From Micropterix aruncella (lineage: Eukaryota; Arthropoda; Insecta; Lepidoptera; Micropterigidae), in contig OX155963.1 in NCBI GenBank assembly GCA_944548615.1, positions 29,777,659-29,841,658 of the forward strand: DNA of 64,000 nt. Reading direction: 5' to 3'. Made by a program: the position numbers and the translations under genes. Positions within the stretch are counted from its first letter, which is position 1; each line of letters starts with the position of its first letter. Positions 11,360 to 22,149 of this stretch are shown piece by piece. The notes beneath the pieces are model-generated. The model saw only the letters and a list, made by a program, of their open reading frames with translations, was not told the origin of the DNA and searched no databases.

Positions 11360-11527
11360 TACCAATCGAGAGACTGGAGTAATCTGGTCGCAAATGGAAG
11401 TAAGGGCGTGGGTATAAGCCCGCTGGGTTACACTCCTGGCTATCTCGCGGTTTAGGCTTTGGCCTCTTACGAGTTTGTGGCGGAGCTTGACGGTGGACTG
11501 TTTTGTCCAAGTCTTCTGCGCTCGCTC
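11360..11527 (-). repeat. RepA fragment 3
   Basis: A reverse-orientation piece of the RepA 5' half. It includes the reverse complements of CTCTCGATTGGT, CAGCGGGCTTA and GACAAAACAGTCCACCGTCA. It is truncated on both sides relative to the full copies, with no TSD seen. Confidence 0.75.
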
Positions 11528-11786
11528 CTGTGTAAAATGTGTGTATAATGTTTTTAATCAGAAAGTTATAAAATATATAGCAAACTGAAAAAAGTACAAT
11601 TTAATTAAATGTATTAAACAAAATATTACTAAGAGTGAAACGAATGCGATACTTAAATTGATTATAAAAGAGTGTAGGTATATGTAGTAATATGTATTAA
11701 AGCATTTTTTATGATTTTACATCGCGCTCTTTAACGGTTATTTTATATTAATTACCAAGGCATTTAATATTAATTTGCCGGCAGAG

Positions 11787-12310
11787 GGAAAGTATTGTGA
11801 ACCCATATCTGTGTGTCTGTGTGTGAGTATATTCCTCCACGATAGCGCCCAAACGTTTCATCTGATTTAGCTGAAATTTGGCATGAAGGCATCATTTGGT
11901 CATGACAAGAGTTGAAAATTTCTGGTTGAAATCATTCTACCAGGTGGCGCGATCGTCATACTTCGATCTCAAAATATTGGACTTAGATACTTGACATTCA
12001 GTACACAGATGCGTTGTTGCGCCGAAACCACATTGTGACACCACATTTTGTTTGGAATATCTCTTATACATAAGGCAGATTTTGATTTAAATTCCGCTGT
12101 ATTTAAGAAAATACTACATTATATTACAAAATAGTCATTTTAATACCAAGGAAATACTACAAATATTTTAATACCAAGGACATACTACGCAATCACTATC
12201 GGGGTTGTGGGGGGAGTTTACGGTTGGGGGGGGGGGGGGAGGGTAACCGCTCAAGGGGGCTGCCTGCTTGCCGGGAAAGTCGAAACCATAACCAGTCGGG
12301 GGGTCGGGGA
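11787..12310 (-). repeat. Repeat B, copy 1 (possibly Helitron-like)
   Basis: In the opposite orientation to 17695-18110 and 46520-46945. Shared blocks include the reverse complements of AGCGTTTGGGCGNTATNGTGG, of CTCT..TTGCCATGACCA and of GACTTTCCCGGCAA. It also contains a G-rich patch (about 12198-12245, with a run of 13-14 G). Related sequence around ACACAGATGCG recurs at 39655, just ahead of a Helitron-type 3' end, hence the tentative class. Confidence 0.55.
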
Positions 12311-12963
12311 AATCTGGCTATAACTGGTAGTCAGAGGCGAGGCTGCTTGCTGTTTGCTGCTCAGTGCCTCCCGTAAAACCTTTGTCTCTGACTGGCTAGT
12401 TTTGGGAGCTAGTTAGTGAATTGTTTCGTCCCTAAGTCTTTACGACCAGCCCAGGTTAAATGAACAATAATATATCGTTATCTTCCTGGGTTGACCTTGA
12501 CGGGTTCGCCATTATGACCGGATCCCATCACATTATATCATCATCCTAATCCCGGATCCAATATTGAACGAAGTCATGTCGAGTCCTCGAGACTGGAATA
12601 ACAGCTGTAAGCATTCTACCGTTATACATGTTTAACCAAGCCTATACCTGTTTAACCGATTGCGTTTCTTTGTAAACTAAAGCTGAAATTAGTTCAAGTG
12701 AACAACATAGAGCAATACGTTAGAGCGGAATAGGAAACGAACGATCGTTGATAAAAACTACCTGTCGAACTTATACTCGTCCAAATAAATTTGAACACAT
12801 TTCGTGAGGTGTTAGATTTCAGATGCTTTATCTTTGGTGGGTAGTTTTAATGTGACAACCATTCATTTCACATTCCACTCTAGCGTATTGCCCTGTCTCG
12901 TTCCCGCGAATTAATTTCAAATTTTAGTTCACGAAGAAACGCAATCGAGCCCATAGTCTGCGT
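12311..12963. other. non-coding, nothing recognised
   Basis: No supported feature between Repeat B copy 1 and the hairpin at 12964. Confidence 0.4.
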
Positions 12964-13011
12964 AAAAATAGCTTTGGAGTATGACGTATTTCCTACTCCA
13001 AAGCTATTTTT
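12964..13011. repeat. perfect hairpin, 18-bp arms, 12-nt loop
   Basis: AAAAATAGCTTTGGAGTA (12964-12981) is followed, after 12 nt, by its exact reverse complement at 12994-13011. No coding context was found. Confidence 0.95.
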
Positions 13012-13267
13012 GGCTGATTTCAAAGTATTCAGTTATTTCGCATATAATAAATATAGTATTATTTACTTAATACTAATGTTGAAATAACCTATTAATAATA
13101 AAAAAAATATTGGTGTGATAAAATCACAAGTTATATATATTTAGTTAAATTTTGATAAAATTTAAAGTTTTTGATCCATTTTATATGTCTAATAATAATA
13201 AGTACTTACATAAGTACCGCATATTTTGTTTTATTTAGATATAATAAAAATAACACCAATTTGAACA

Positions 13268-13378
13268 TGAGACCTCGAAGAAATAGGCGAGGTCAAATTT
13301 TTAGGGTTTGACCAATTAAAATCCAGCGTTGACAAAGCGTCAGACACAGATTCCACATCCGCTCACGCCGGCGTCCGG
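13268..13378 (+). repeat. Repeat D, copy 1
   Basis: This shares with 52088-52190 the order AAGAAATAGGCG, then TAGGGTTT(T)(G)ACCAAT, AAAATCCAGC, TTGA, AAGCGTCAG, CACAGA and TCCAC. In copy 1 the start can fold as GACCTCG/CGAGGTC around the A-rich loop; in copy 2 as CCGCC/GGCGG. The class is unknown. Confidence 0.65.
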
Positions 13379-13920
13379 GCGCATACTAAACTTTCGGTCG
13401 CAGCGCTAGCACGGAATAACTGTCTTTGCGCAGTGGTGGTATAAGTGTGTTAATGATAAAGCATATTTACCGTAACTGTCAGAGCGCTCTCACGATTTAA
13501 TTAATTGTAATTAATTTAGGTCCTAAATATATAATGTGGCTAAGCGCAACGCTAGAGAATTAACCAGTCAATATACAATATAATGACATCAAAATTAAAC
13601 ACACTCACCGCTTACATTGTAGGAGTAATCGCGCCTTAAAATTTTCGAAATCAGTTTACAGCTTTAATGTCCAAAGCAATGAGCAACTTTTTTGATCCCA
13701 TATTTTAAATTAGTTCCTTATCGAGGGATTCGCTTAGAAACTTTTTTTAATTAATGCTTACATATATTTTTTTAAATCATAAAACTAAAAAAAACAGATA
13801 TGGTCGTTTCCATGTATCATGTCAACTTAATAATGCGTAAAAACTTTAAATTAGTTTGATAGTAATCATGAGTCAATTTTATGTACAGTTATTTTTTATG
13901 TACATCACGTTATGATTATT
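13379..13920. other. AT-rich, nothing recognised
   Basis: No coding or repeat feature that I can support. Confidence 0.4.
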
Positions 13921-15075
13921 CAGTATTCAGTATTCAATTTATTCATTTAGAATATAAAATAAAAGCATGAAATATGAATTAAAGCTAATTATCGCATATT
14001 AGAATTCGTCAGTCGCTAGTAATATATAATTATATGTAGATATAAAACTATTAAAGCTTAAACATTAATTCGACAATAGCGTTGACTAAAGTCGGCTTTA
14101 CACGGCAGAGAAATAAAATTTTTAAAAAAATGGAGCTGAATCCATGTACTTGAGTATACATATAAAAAGGGTAATTATTATAAGAATATTAATAGTCATC
14201 TTAGGCACTTTATACAAAAAATAATCACACAATAGAAAGTATCTAAACAAAATTGGAAAAAACAACGTATCTATATGATCAGGTATGTTACGTTACACAT
14301 TGTAATCTACATAATATTAAATTCATAATATTATTATTAAACAATAAGAACTAAAATGTGTCACCTGAAAGTTACATATTAATGTTATTCCCATTTGAAA
14401 GAATTGGCATGCTCAAAAAAATCACCCAGCTTATAGAAAGCATGTGTGGATTGCATATTTTATAAATCTTTTAAACGCTTTTGTTTCCATCTTTCTTTTG
14501 GAGAGTGGTAGCTGGTTAAAGAGCTTATAGCTCAAATATCCAAAGGACTTTTGTGTCTGCGTAAGGCGTACTTTAGGCAGGATAACATCATTACGGCTGC
14601 ATATTTCCGTTTACCCCTTGTTCGTTATTATTTGATTTAGCATATAGTAGACATTTTAAAATATATTCAGACGTAAAAGTCAGTATTTTGTACGTTCGCA
14701 GTGCGTGTCACGGGATACTCCTGCAATTGCTCTCAGTGCACTTTTCTGTAAAATTAAAACCCTAGAACTATCTGTGGCATTCCCCCATATCAGTATACCA
14801 TAAGTCATTTTAGAATGGAAACAGGCATGATACGCAGTTATTGCAGCAATTTCTCCAGCTAAGAATTTCATTTTTTATCGCATATATTGCCGAAGAAAGC
14901 GCACTACACAGTTCATTAATATGGATGTTCCAGCTAAGATGGTGATCGATCATGATACCTAGGAACTGTGTCGATTTACTTAATTTTAGAGTACTGTTAT
15001 TTAGAGTTATATTGAATGGTATAGCAGACGATTTATATTTTGAGGAGAAGTGCATAGTTACGGTTTTTTTGCATT
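13921..15075 (-). mobile_element. LINE family A, copy 1 (CR1/Jockey-like 3' end)
   Basis: On the minus strand the end of a reverse transcriptase ORF2 is readable in pieces: STQFLGIMIDHHLSWNIHI (about 14910-14970), then FLAGEIAA, CFHSKMTYGILIWGNAT and ILQKSALRAI. These are the post-catalytic 'thumb' motifs of CR1/Jockey/I-group LINEs. The 3' UTR runs to 13921 and ends, on the element's strand, in repeats of the heptamer GAATACT. A short tandem tail of that sort is more CR1-like than Jockey-like. The copy is 5'-truncated near 15075 and frameshifted. Copies 2 (27223) and 3 (50057) have the same orientation. Confidence 0.85.
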
Positions 15076-15596
15076 ATCTTTCTTGGGTTAAACCAAACAG
15101 CCTCGAACCATTATGACAATGATGTGTGCCTATATGCCAAGAAAGAGGTATTAAATAGAGATGTCGGAATGCACAATTGAGTCAGCATTACAAACGTGCG
15201 AGACGATTCTCTTAGAGGGCGTCGGAGTATGTCGGAGGTGCTAGGCGGTGAATGGTGAATGGTGCGAGTGCCCACCGCGCCGGAGGCTGAACAATGCTTA
15301 CTAATGTAAATTAACTGGAACAATGGCGGCGGAATTTGTGTCTACGTGACAGCTCCACCAGGGACAGATTTAATTAGGTGATTAAACGAAGCATTGATCT
15401 AATCACAATCGTACGTTGTACGTATTGGCTTAGAATGCATGTCTTCATTATTCTCATCTTATGGGCTAATCGAAATTCCATGGCAAGCGCTGTCTTTCCT
15501 CGGGCTGTCATTACGGTCTCAATCAACAAATACTCTGTGGGTAGGTACCACAACATCACAGCTTTCTTTTCTATCCCTTTGCTATATGGTAATTTC
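15076..15596. other. non-coding, nothing recognised
   Basis: Moderately GC-balanced sequence upstream of the tandem duplication. Open frames of about 120 codons here show no recognisable motif. Confidence 0.4.
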
Positions 15597-16310
15597 GGGA
15601 GAGATGGACCAGCGGGAGAGACGGACCACCCAAATTTCTCCCAATTTCAAGTTATTTTTTTAAAAACTGGCAACACTGAAATGGTCCTATCGAAGCAGCT
15701 GCAAATTGTACAAGGTAAGACGGCCGTATTTTGTTTTGTTTTTTAGAAAAGTTGAAAAAAATGTTTTCACAGTGTAAGTTTTTTTTTCTATGTTTGCAGT
15801 CATAACGAAGGTATTTAGCGAATATTTAATTTCTATTATTAAAACTAGCATGACTGTACTTGCATGTTCGGAAAGCGGCTATATAGCCTCCAAATTTTAG
15901 ATAAACGTTTATGCCTATAGCGTGAGGGGGTAAACCGTCTGTCCTCACGATTTAGGAGAGATGGAGCAGACACCTCTCCATTTTAATGTCTTCCAAACTA
16001 CAAATATTTTTTTCAAAACTGACAACATTGAAGTGGTCCTGTCAAGCCAGCTGCAAAGGGTGCAAAATAAGACGGCCGTTTTTTGTTTTGTTTTCTAGAA
16101 AAACTGTGAAAAATGCTTACACAGTGTCAGTTTTCTTTATGCTTGCAGTCATAACAAGGTGTAGCGAATATTGAATTTGTATGATTAAAATTATCACTGT
16201 ACTTGCATGTTCTCAAAGCGGCAATATAGCCTAAAAAAATTTCGATAAACATTTATGCCTTTAGTGTGAGGGGTTGAACCGTTTGTCCTTACGATATAGA
16301 AGATATGGCC
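15597..16310 (+). repeat. old tandem duplication, unit ~353 bp, two copies
   Basis: Unit 1 (about 15610-15960) and unit 2 (about 15963-16310) align throughout: AACACTGAAATGGTCCTATC against AACATTGAAGTGGTCCTGTC, GACGGCCGT, TTTGTTTTG, GCAGTCATAAC, ACTGTACTTGCATGTTC and GATAAACNTTTATGCCT. Many substitutions show that it is old. Unit 1 contains AAG|GTAAGAC followed ~85 nt later by a polypyrimidine tract and GCAG, which looks like a mini-intron; unit 2 keeps the acceptor but lost the donor (AAATAAGAC). Sequences resembling GAGAGATGGACC recur across 15598-16680. Confidence 0.75.
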
Positions 16311-16454
16311 CAGATATATTGCTATTGCGATGGACCATGTCAAGTTTGGTTTTTGGAGATATTGGTAGTTGTTTGAGTTTTGCGTATTTGTTAATGTTTA
16401 ATTTTCGAATTGTCAGAAATGCGTTTAACATAAGTGAGTTTAAAAGTGGCTTTT

Positions 16455-16595
16455 AGAGGAAAATGGATTAAGGTTGTTCTAACCAATGCTGTTAAGGCTT
16501 CTGAAAGACGGACTGGGAATGAATAAAGCCGCAAAAACATTTGGAACATAAAATCACGTTTAAGCGGACCTTAAGAAATAAAAATGTATCCAAAG
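16455..16595 (+). pseudogene. possible psq/pogo-type helix-turn-helix remnant
   Basis: One frame reads LLKDGLGMNKAAKTFGT before a stop, then remnants ending in DLKK. MNKAAKTFG(I) followed by a short linker is typical of the psq-type DNA-binding domain of pogo/Tigger transposases and of host pipsqueak-like proteins. Only this domain start is visible and it is broken by stops. It may belong to the same element as the duplication at 15597-16310. Confidence 0.35.
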
Positions 16596-17124
16596 TGTTA
16601 TTTATTTTTGCTAGATCCATCTCATCTTAGTAGGTGGTCACACATAAGTGTGAGAGAGATGGACCGAGGCTACCTTTTCTTTTGAATATAAAATGTTACT
16701 AAGAAACTGTCGTTTTGCTATATATATTTTATAAATGGTAGAGTATTAATAGTATATTCACATAATACCATAAGCGTATGTTTTACTCATTCACAAAAAA
16801 AAATTGGGCCCCAAAGAAAAAGTGATCCATCTTTCCTCAACTTAACCTACATGCCGCACGAGTATGGAACAACCGGTCATCCAATATACGGGTTACTTCC
16901 AATATACATAACGTTAGTTTGGGTGCGTTTCGTTCCCGGCTGAAGCTACATATATCTGCTTTCAACACTTCGTAAGCAGCCTTTTAAAATGGGTCTTATA
17001 TTTCGCCGATTTTATGTCACCAAGAATGGCAATGAAAAACCTTGGGGCAATGACCTTGGGTGCTCTGACCAGCCTAGATACGGGACAGTTTAGTCCGAGT
17101 TAGGTGGGCAATAAGCATTAACCC
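16596..17124. other. non-coding, nothing recognised
   Basis: Contains another GAGAGATGGACC (about 16652) and, on the other strand, a related GATCCATCTTTCC (16825). These may be worn ends of the element that contains the tandem duplication. Confidence 0.3.
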
Positions 17125-17350
17125 CTCCTATCGCGGGGTAAAAATTTAGTCGTCACTTCTGCCCGGGACAGTTTTGCGCGTGAAGTCGATGGCCTTGAGA
17201 AAAACGACCATAACTTTTAAACTACTATACGGATCGTAAAAAGAATAACTGTAAAATGATCGCATTGAAATTTGAAATTTATAATATTATAACCTTATCT
17301 CTTCAAACAATTAAGATAATAATGAATAAATATTTATAAAGTTGGCATTT
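17125..17350 (+). repeat. Repeat C, copy 2
   Basis: Same orientation as copy 1 at 10731, with about 80% visual identity through ATGATCGCATTGAAATTTGA and AATTAAGATAATAATGAATA. No coding potential. Confidence 0.75.
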
Positions 17351-17694
17351 TACGCAGCGCGGAGCGCCCTAACCAATATTGGTTAGATACAATTTTAGCA
17401 TTTGTAAGCGTCTAACCAAAAATGGTTAACTCAAATAGGAAGGGTTAACTGCATTTCGGTGTTCAATGTTTCCGAGTTACATACTTATAACATTGATAAC
17501 AATGGGGCTAAATGTACAAAAATCAAATGAATAAAGTATTAATACTTAAATGAATGGAAACCAACTTTAATGGCAGGCGATCGCAAGCAAAGTAGCGTCG
17601 TATCGTACAGGGAAGCTTTCAACCACGGAGCCCACTGCAGTTTACCTTTGGTCATCGAGCACATGAATCAAAACTGCAGTAATACAAAAAATGT
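17351..17694. other. short palindrome cluster, otherwise nothing
   Basis: CTAACCAATATTGGTTAG (17369-17386) is a perfect 18-bp palindrome. About 25 bp further on is TAACCAAAAATGGTTA, a related dyad with a short centre. This could be a protein-binding dyad or a terminal repeat of an unseen element; there is no other evidence. Confidence 0.5.
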
Positions 17695-18110
17695 GTTGTA
17701 TCACCCCAAGACTTTCCCGGCAATTAGCCAAGGATGTCATTCCATTCAATTTAATAATCGAATTGCAAACGCGCGTCGCCGTAAAATTCGCCGTTCAACA
17801 TCAAAATTGTCACAACGCATTGAAGATTTAAATTTTAAACGCGTGACGCCGCAAATTTAAATATTTGAATCCTCCATACATTTGTATGGCGGATTTTAAA
17901 TATTATTTGTGCAGATCAAAATTTACAATTTGATTTGCCCAACGGTGAATGTGTATACCAAATTTTAAGTCTCTGTCCAATATTTCGAGGACGACATGTT
18001 ATGACTAATGCGCCCCCTGATGGAGAGATCTCAACCAAAATTTCAGCTCAATCAAATAAAGCGTTTGGGCGTTATTGTGGAGTATTACCATTGGTTTTAC
18101 AGCGACAGAC
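17695..18110 (+). repeat. Repeat B, copy 2
   Basis: Shares CCCNAAGACTTTCCCGGCAA, the AAATATTATTTGTG block, ATTT(C/T)AAGTCTCT, CAATATTTCG, ATGACTA and AAGCGTTTGGGCG with the copy at 46520. The 96-residue open frame at 17570-17860 lies partly inside the repeat and has no recognisable motif. Confidence 0.6.
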
Positions 18111-18574
18111 ATAGGTACGTCAATCTGATATTTCAAAGGGCTCAAAATGATATTTTCGTCTTCATCTCGATTTTTTTAACATCCGTCTTCATCTCATGGA
18201 TATATTGTTACAACTCTCATGGATAATCATAGTCATAGTCATAATCATATTTTATTAATTCCAAAAAGTACATACTGTGGATATGGAATATGTAATTTTT
18301 CATTTTCTAGAAGTTTTCATTTTCTACAACTTCATTACGTGTACATATACTTTCTCTATATGTAAAGGCAAGACACCATCGGATCAATTATAATAATTAA
18401 ATCTTACAGATTCAAATAACAAAAAAAATGTAAACAAAATTTTTAAATAATCTATCAATAAGTTTTTAAAAATAGTTAATCAAAAATTTTAAAAGTTTTA
18501 CAACAAAATTCTTCAAATCAAATCACTATAGGTAATGCCTCTCAGTGAAATGTTTCCAAAAAGCATTATTACGA
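18111..18574. other. non-coding; LINE-like tail at 18221-18260
   Basis: At 18221-18250 repeats of ATCATAGTC and ATAATC resemble the ATGATT-type tail of the LINE at 55563, in the same (minus) orientation. No coding remnant follows it. The remainder is AT-rich. Confidence 0.35.
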
Positions 18575-18750
18575 ATGATTATTTATTTTATTTATTTTTT
18601 AATTTCAAATAACTTTATATATGTCATATACACACCATTAACATAATATGTTTGAGTTGGGAGAGATTGAGCACATCCTATGGTGAAAATGTTTATCCGC
18701 ATTCCTAACTAGGTCCGAGACCCGTATCTAGGGATGCCGATTTTTGTTTA
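18575..18750 (-). repeat. SINE-like body related to the 5S-headed SINE at 46 kb
   Basis: Nearly identical to 46025-46175: on the minus strand GGCATCCCTAGATACGGGTC, a CCTAGTTAGGAATGCG block, AGGATGTGCTCAATCTCTCC, TGTATATGACATA and then an A-rich tail. This copy lacks the 5S-like head that the 46-kb copy has upstream, as expected of a 5'-truncated retroposon. Confidence 0.75.
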
Positions 18751-18809
18751 ATGGTATCGACGAGCTGACTCTTTTGATATTATGAACTTACGTTGCATTG
18801 CATAATACA

Positions 18810-18895
18810 TAAGAATATATACATATATACATACACATACATACACACATACATAAATATATATTATACATACCTACATATATATATACATAAGC
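18810..18895. repeat. (TA)/(CATA)-rich microsatellite
   Basis: Interrupted ATACATAC and TATATA units. Simple sequence with no other content. Confidence 0.85.
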
Positions 18896-19040
18896 AAATA
18901 ATACACGAGATTTGATATTAGTTAGTAATACATAATTTAATAAAACAACTTAAATTATTAGCGAAAGCAATTGAGACTCAGCATACAATGGACCCCTTTC
19001 AAGCAGGTACTTCTTTATAAGTACTTTATAAGTATTTATG

Positions 19041-19492
19041 TTCGAAGTCTTCCAAATGCGATGCTTGGGGCAGATTCTCGGTGTCTCACTCCGCGACCGA
19101 ATTCGAAACGAGACCATTAGAGAAAGATGCGATCTAGTAACAACGATCGAAGAAGAAGTACAAAAACGTCGACTACGATGGTTCGGCCATGTTTGCCGAA
19201 TGAACGGCAATCGCTTGCCACGTAAACTTCTTTGCCGAGACCGTCCGACAGAATGGAGAATTCAGCGATCGGCACCGAAGAAAACCTGGCTAAATAACAT
19301 CAAAGACGACCTTAAAAATCAACGATTGTCGGCTAGGGATTCTCGAGACGTGGCAAAAAATCGTCATGAATGGAAGCGAATCGTGAATGGAGTACGAGAT
19401 CCAGCGGCACCGACAGCAGCGTATCGGCTGCGAGGGCGACCCCCTCCCCAATCGCCGGCTACGGAATAAATAATAAATGATAATAAATAATA
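19041..19492 (+). mobile_element. 5'-truncated RTE-like LINE, C-terminal end, with 13-bp TSD
   Basis: The insert is bounded by ATAAGTATTTATG at 19028-19040 and 19493-19505, a perfect 13-bp TSD. The single open frame to 19469 contains FQMRCLGQILGVSLRDRI, RRLRWFGHVCRM, PRKLL and KTWLNNIKDDL. This is the conserved C-terminal region of RTE-like 'endonuclease-reverse transcriptase' LINEs. The 3' end is an AATAA(T)-type short repeat rather than poly-A, as usual in RTE. The frame is uninterrupted, so the insertion is fairly young. The ATG at 19038 lies in the target duplication and is not the element's own start. A second, shorter copy lies at 41754. Confidence 0.93.
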
Positions 19493-19505
19493 ATAAGTAT
19501 TTATG

Positions 19506-19851
19506 TACCTAAACAAGTGCGAGAAAGAGCTCCCAATATTTTTTACACTCAGAAACATAGTGAATTACAAACACGGCTTAAACAAAGTCCCTTACGGGGG
19601 AAAGAGTGATAGCACAGTGGTTTATTATTTTTTGCTTTTTATTTTTGGCGTTTTAATGCAGTAGGTAGTTAAAAAACGTGTTTTTTTAAAAACATTTATT
19701 AGTAACCAAAGGCCTGGGGGTTAACCAATAGGCCAACGCGCGCACACTTTTGTAACCTAGACAACGGCAACTTCAGAGCAGTTTCGGGCGTCGACGACTA
19801 CGTCTCCCCAACCTCTTCCTAGGCGCTTCTCAAAGCTTCTTATATTAATTA
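19506..19851. other. non-coding, nothing recognised
   Basis: A spacer between the RTE insertion and the Helitron, with nothing supported. Confidence 0.4.
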
Positions 19852-20591
19852 CTAGCTGACCCGTGCCCACTTCGTTGGGCGGTAAAACTTTTTACCAGTG
19901 ATGAAATTATGGGTGTGGCTCGGTTAGTACTGAGTTCTATGATTTATTTCCTGAAAGCCAAAAGAAGGGTTATATTTTTACTGCATATGTATGTATGTAT
20001 TTGCATGCCAATTTGACTATAATACTGTTACTTGTGAGTGCCTTCTTGTGAGTGTCTTATTTGTGAGTGCACTATCTCTTTAACTATTTATGCAGTAAAA
20101 GGGAAATTATATGCAGTAAAATGGAAAAGTCTTTTGTTTTAAACACTTGAGACGATAAATTTACTTATTTTGATAAGAATTCATAATTGTTGATAATATG
20201 ACCAATAAACATGGCCTAACGATTTAAATTATTTTTTTAATATAAAATACTACTTTTTGTGACTTAAATATAAAAGTTAGACATATGCTGTCGCTGACTT
20301 TTTTATAGGCATTATCAAGATCTACTACTTTTCTCTAGAATTTAATCATATATCTCTCATCGTTAAGGCAGCGTTAGTTAGAAACGTTTTCGTTCGACCG
20401 CTTATTCTCCGACTTACTTTGCAAATCCGACTACCACAAAAAAAGTCTTTTCATTTTTCGGATATAGCCTATGACACTTACAAATAACGTGGCTTCCTAT
20501 TGGTAAAAGAATTTTCAAAATTGGTTCAGTAGATCCAGAGATTACTCCCTAAAACGTCAAAAACTGTATCTCTTTATAATATTAGTATAGA
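19852..20591 (-). mobile_element. non-autonomous Helitron, copy 1
   Basis: On the minus strand it starts TCTATACTAATATTATAAAG and ends with hairpin GCCCA-ACGAAG-TGGGC, then ACGGGTCAGCTAG. It sits exactly between A (19851) and T (20592). The 5'-TC, a 3' hairpin about 10 nt before CTAG, insertion into AT and the lack of TIRs and TSD are the Helitron signature. At 740 bp it has no Rep/helicase gene. The repeated TTGTGAGTG units (about 20030-20070) are shared by all three copies. Confidence 0.92.
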
Positions 20592-22072
20592 TAAACCTTG
20601 GTTATTTAAATAAAATAAAGTATTTGTAATAATAAAATCAAACGTTGAATAAAATGGTCTGTTTTAAAGTTTAAACCTTCAAGAACATTTTATCATTTAG
20701 TAATATTTTCATTTCTGGTGAGGCCGTGCGGACATTTTCATATAATTAAAAATAAAAATAAACATGGATCTAGCTTGCAGGAAATACCTTTACTATTAGG
20801 CATGGTACCTACTATTCCTCCGATGATGAAGGTCGTACTGCAAGGGGCTGCCGCCAGGTCTTTACTAGTCTTTAGTGATGGAGGTCTCCCTCTACGGACA
20901 GTAAGGGCGCAGGCAGCGCTCGTCCACTGGCCGGCTCGTTGCTCCTCTCTTGTATGCAAATCGAGCGCATCGCTCCCTCCTCTAATGAATCGCAGTAAAA
21001 CACAGCGCGACGGACACCTCCTCATTCACGGCACACCGCCGCATCAACTAGCTATGCGGCCACGTATATAATACACTGTGAACACTGATGGACAGTGCCA
21101 TTTACTCGTATCTCTATGAATGGGACGAATCGATATTTCAGATGCGGTATCGCCCGATGGGGGATTTGAAATTTGCAGTTACGGCATACAGGTATTACAG
21201 ATTTGCAAGTCATCATCTGACTATGGTTTCCATGCATCTTCACCTAATAGTTTAGCTATCATTAACTCCCATAAAGCAGCCTCCTTGGAGAGGTGAATTG
21301 AATGCAAGAATTACCTCTGGTAAGCCCTGGGCAGTGCACTGTGCTAAAGAAGTATTGTATACGGTAGATTAACGCAGGAGTCTGAAAACGTAATATCCTA
21401 AGACAAAGAGAAAGGTGTCAATGCTGTGGGCGAAACAGCCATATCAGGATTTTAAAACTATCTTGCGTTATTTCACCCTGAGAAGAGATGCAAGACCTTT
21501 GGGACGAAATAATCTATCATCCAGTTCCGCCACGAGTTCAACAGAGTCAAGAAGAGGGAGTAGTTGTTGATCTGGCATCATCTATTCTTAGAAATGATCC
21601 GTTTGGCACCTGATCCCTTGCGAACTGGTCGGACAAAGAGCACCTTGGTCCGCTAACGCCAGGAAGCGATCTCGAAACTGTGACCAGACTGGATTACTTT
21701 ACAGCAACCACGAAGGTTCATTTATTTTATTTGGGTAGTATTGAATAGTCTAAAAAATACTTCTAATTTGAATAAGCTAGCAATCTTAGTGTCCGAGATA
21801 GTAAGGTTTATGCTAGGACCGGTTTCATTATTCTCGAGTGTATAAAAGCTATGTACTAATTTAAGTATCTTACCTATTTAAAGTCAAATAGACTTCAGTA
21901 TCATAACTGAGTAATCTAATGAGCTTTGAATCTATCTATCTATCTATCATATCAATCTATCATAACTGAATGAAATAAATTAAAATAATCGTGAATTCAC
22001 GATTATGATATAAAATAATCGTGAATCAGGTCATGGTTTCCATGTGAATTTCTTGTTATTTTTATTTATATA
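20592..22072. other. non-coding; GC-richer patch at 20830-21060; palindrome at 21985
   Basis: The patch has a 117-codon open frame and an octamer-like TATGCAAAT (about 20954), but no recognisable protein motif. 21985-22006 (ATAATCGTGAATTCACGATTAT without its two outermost bases is 20 nt) is a perfect palindrome, repeated in half 15 bp downstream. A (TCTA)n run lies at 21930-21950. Confidence 0.4.
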
Positions 22073-22140
22073 ATAATGGTTTATTGTCATATGACAATCT
22101 CTTACAACCAAATCTAATATGACATGTTTATAAATACGCT
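22073..22140 (-). repeat. SINE 3'-tail fragment
   Basis: On the minus strand it contains TTGGTTGTAAGAGATTGTC, then ATATGACAATAAACC. This is the tail found at the ends of the tRNA-derived SINE copies at 6652 and 33585. The tRNA-like head is absent. Confidence 0.55.
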
Positions 22141-22149
22141 TTTCCTGTT

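Noticed and set aside
15378..15746. 122-codon open frame on the plus strand
   Set aside because: It runs into the tandem duplication, has no recognisable domain and overlaps open frames in other phases.
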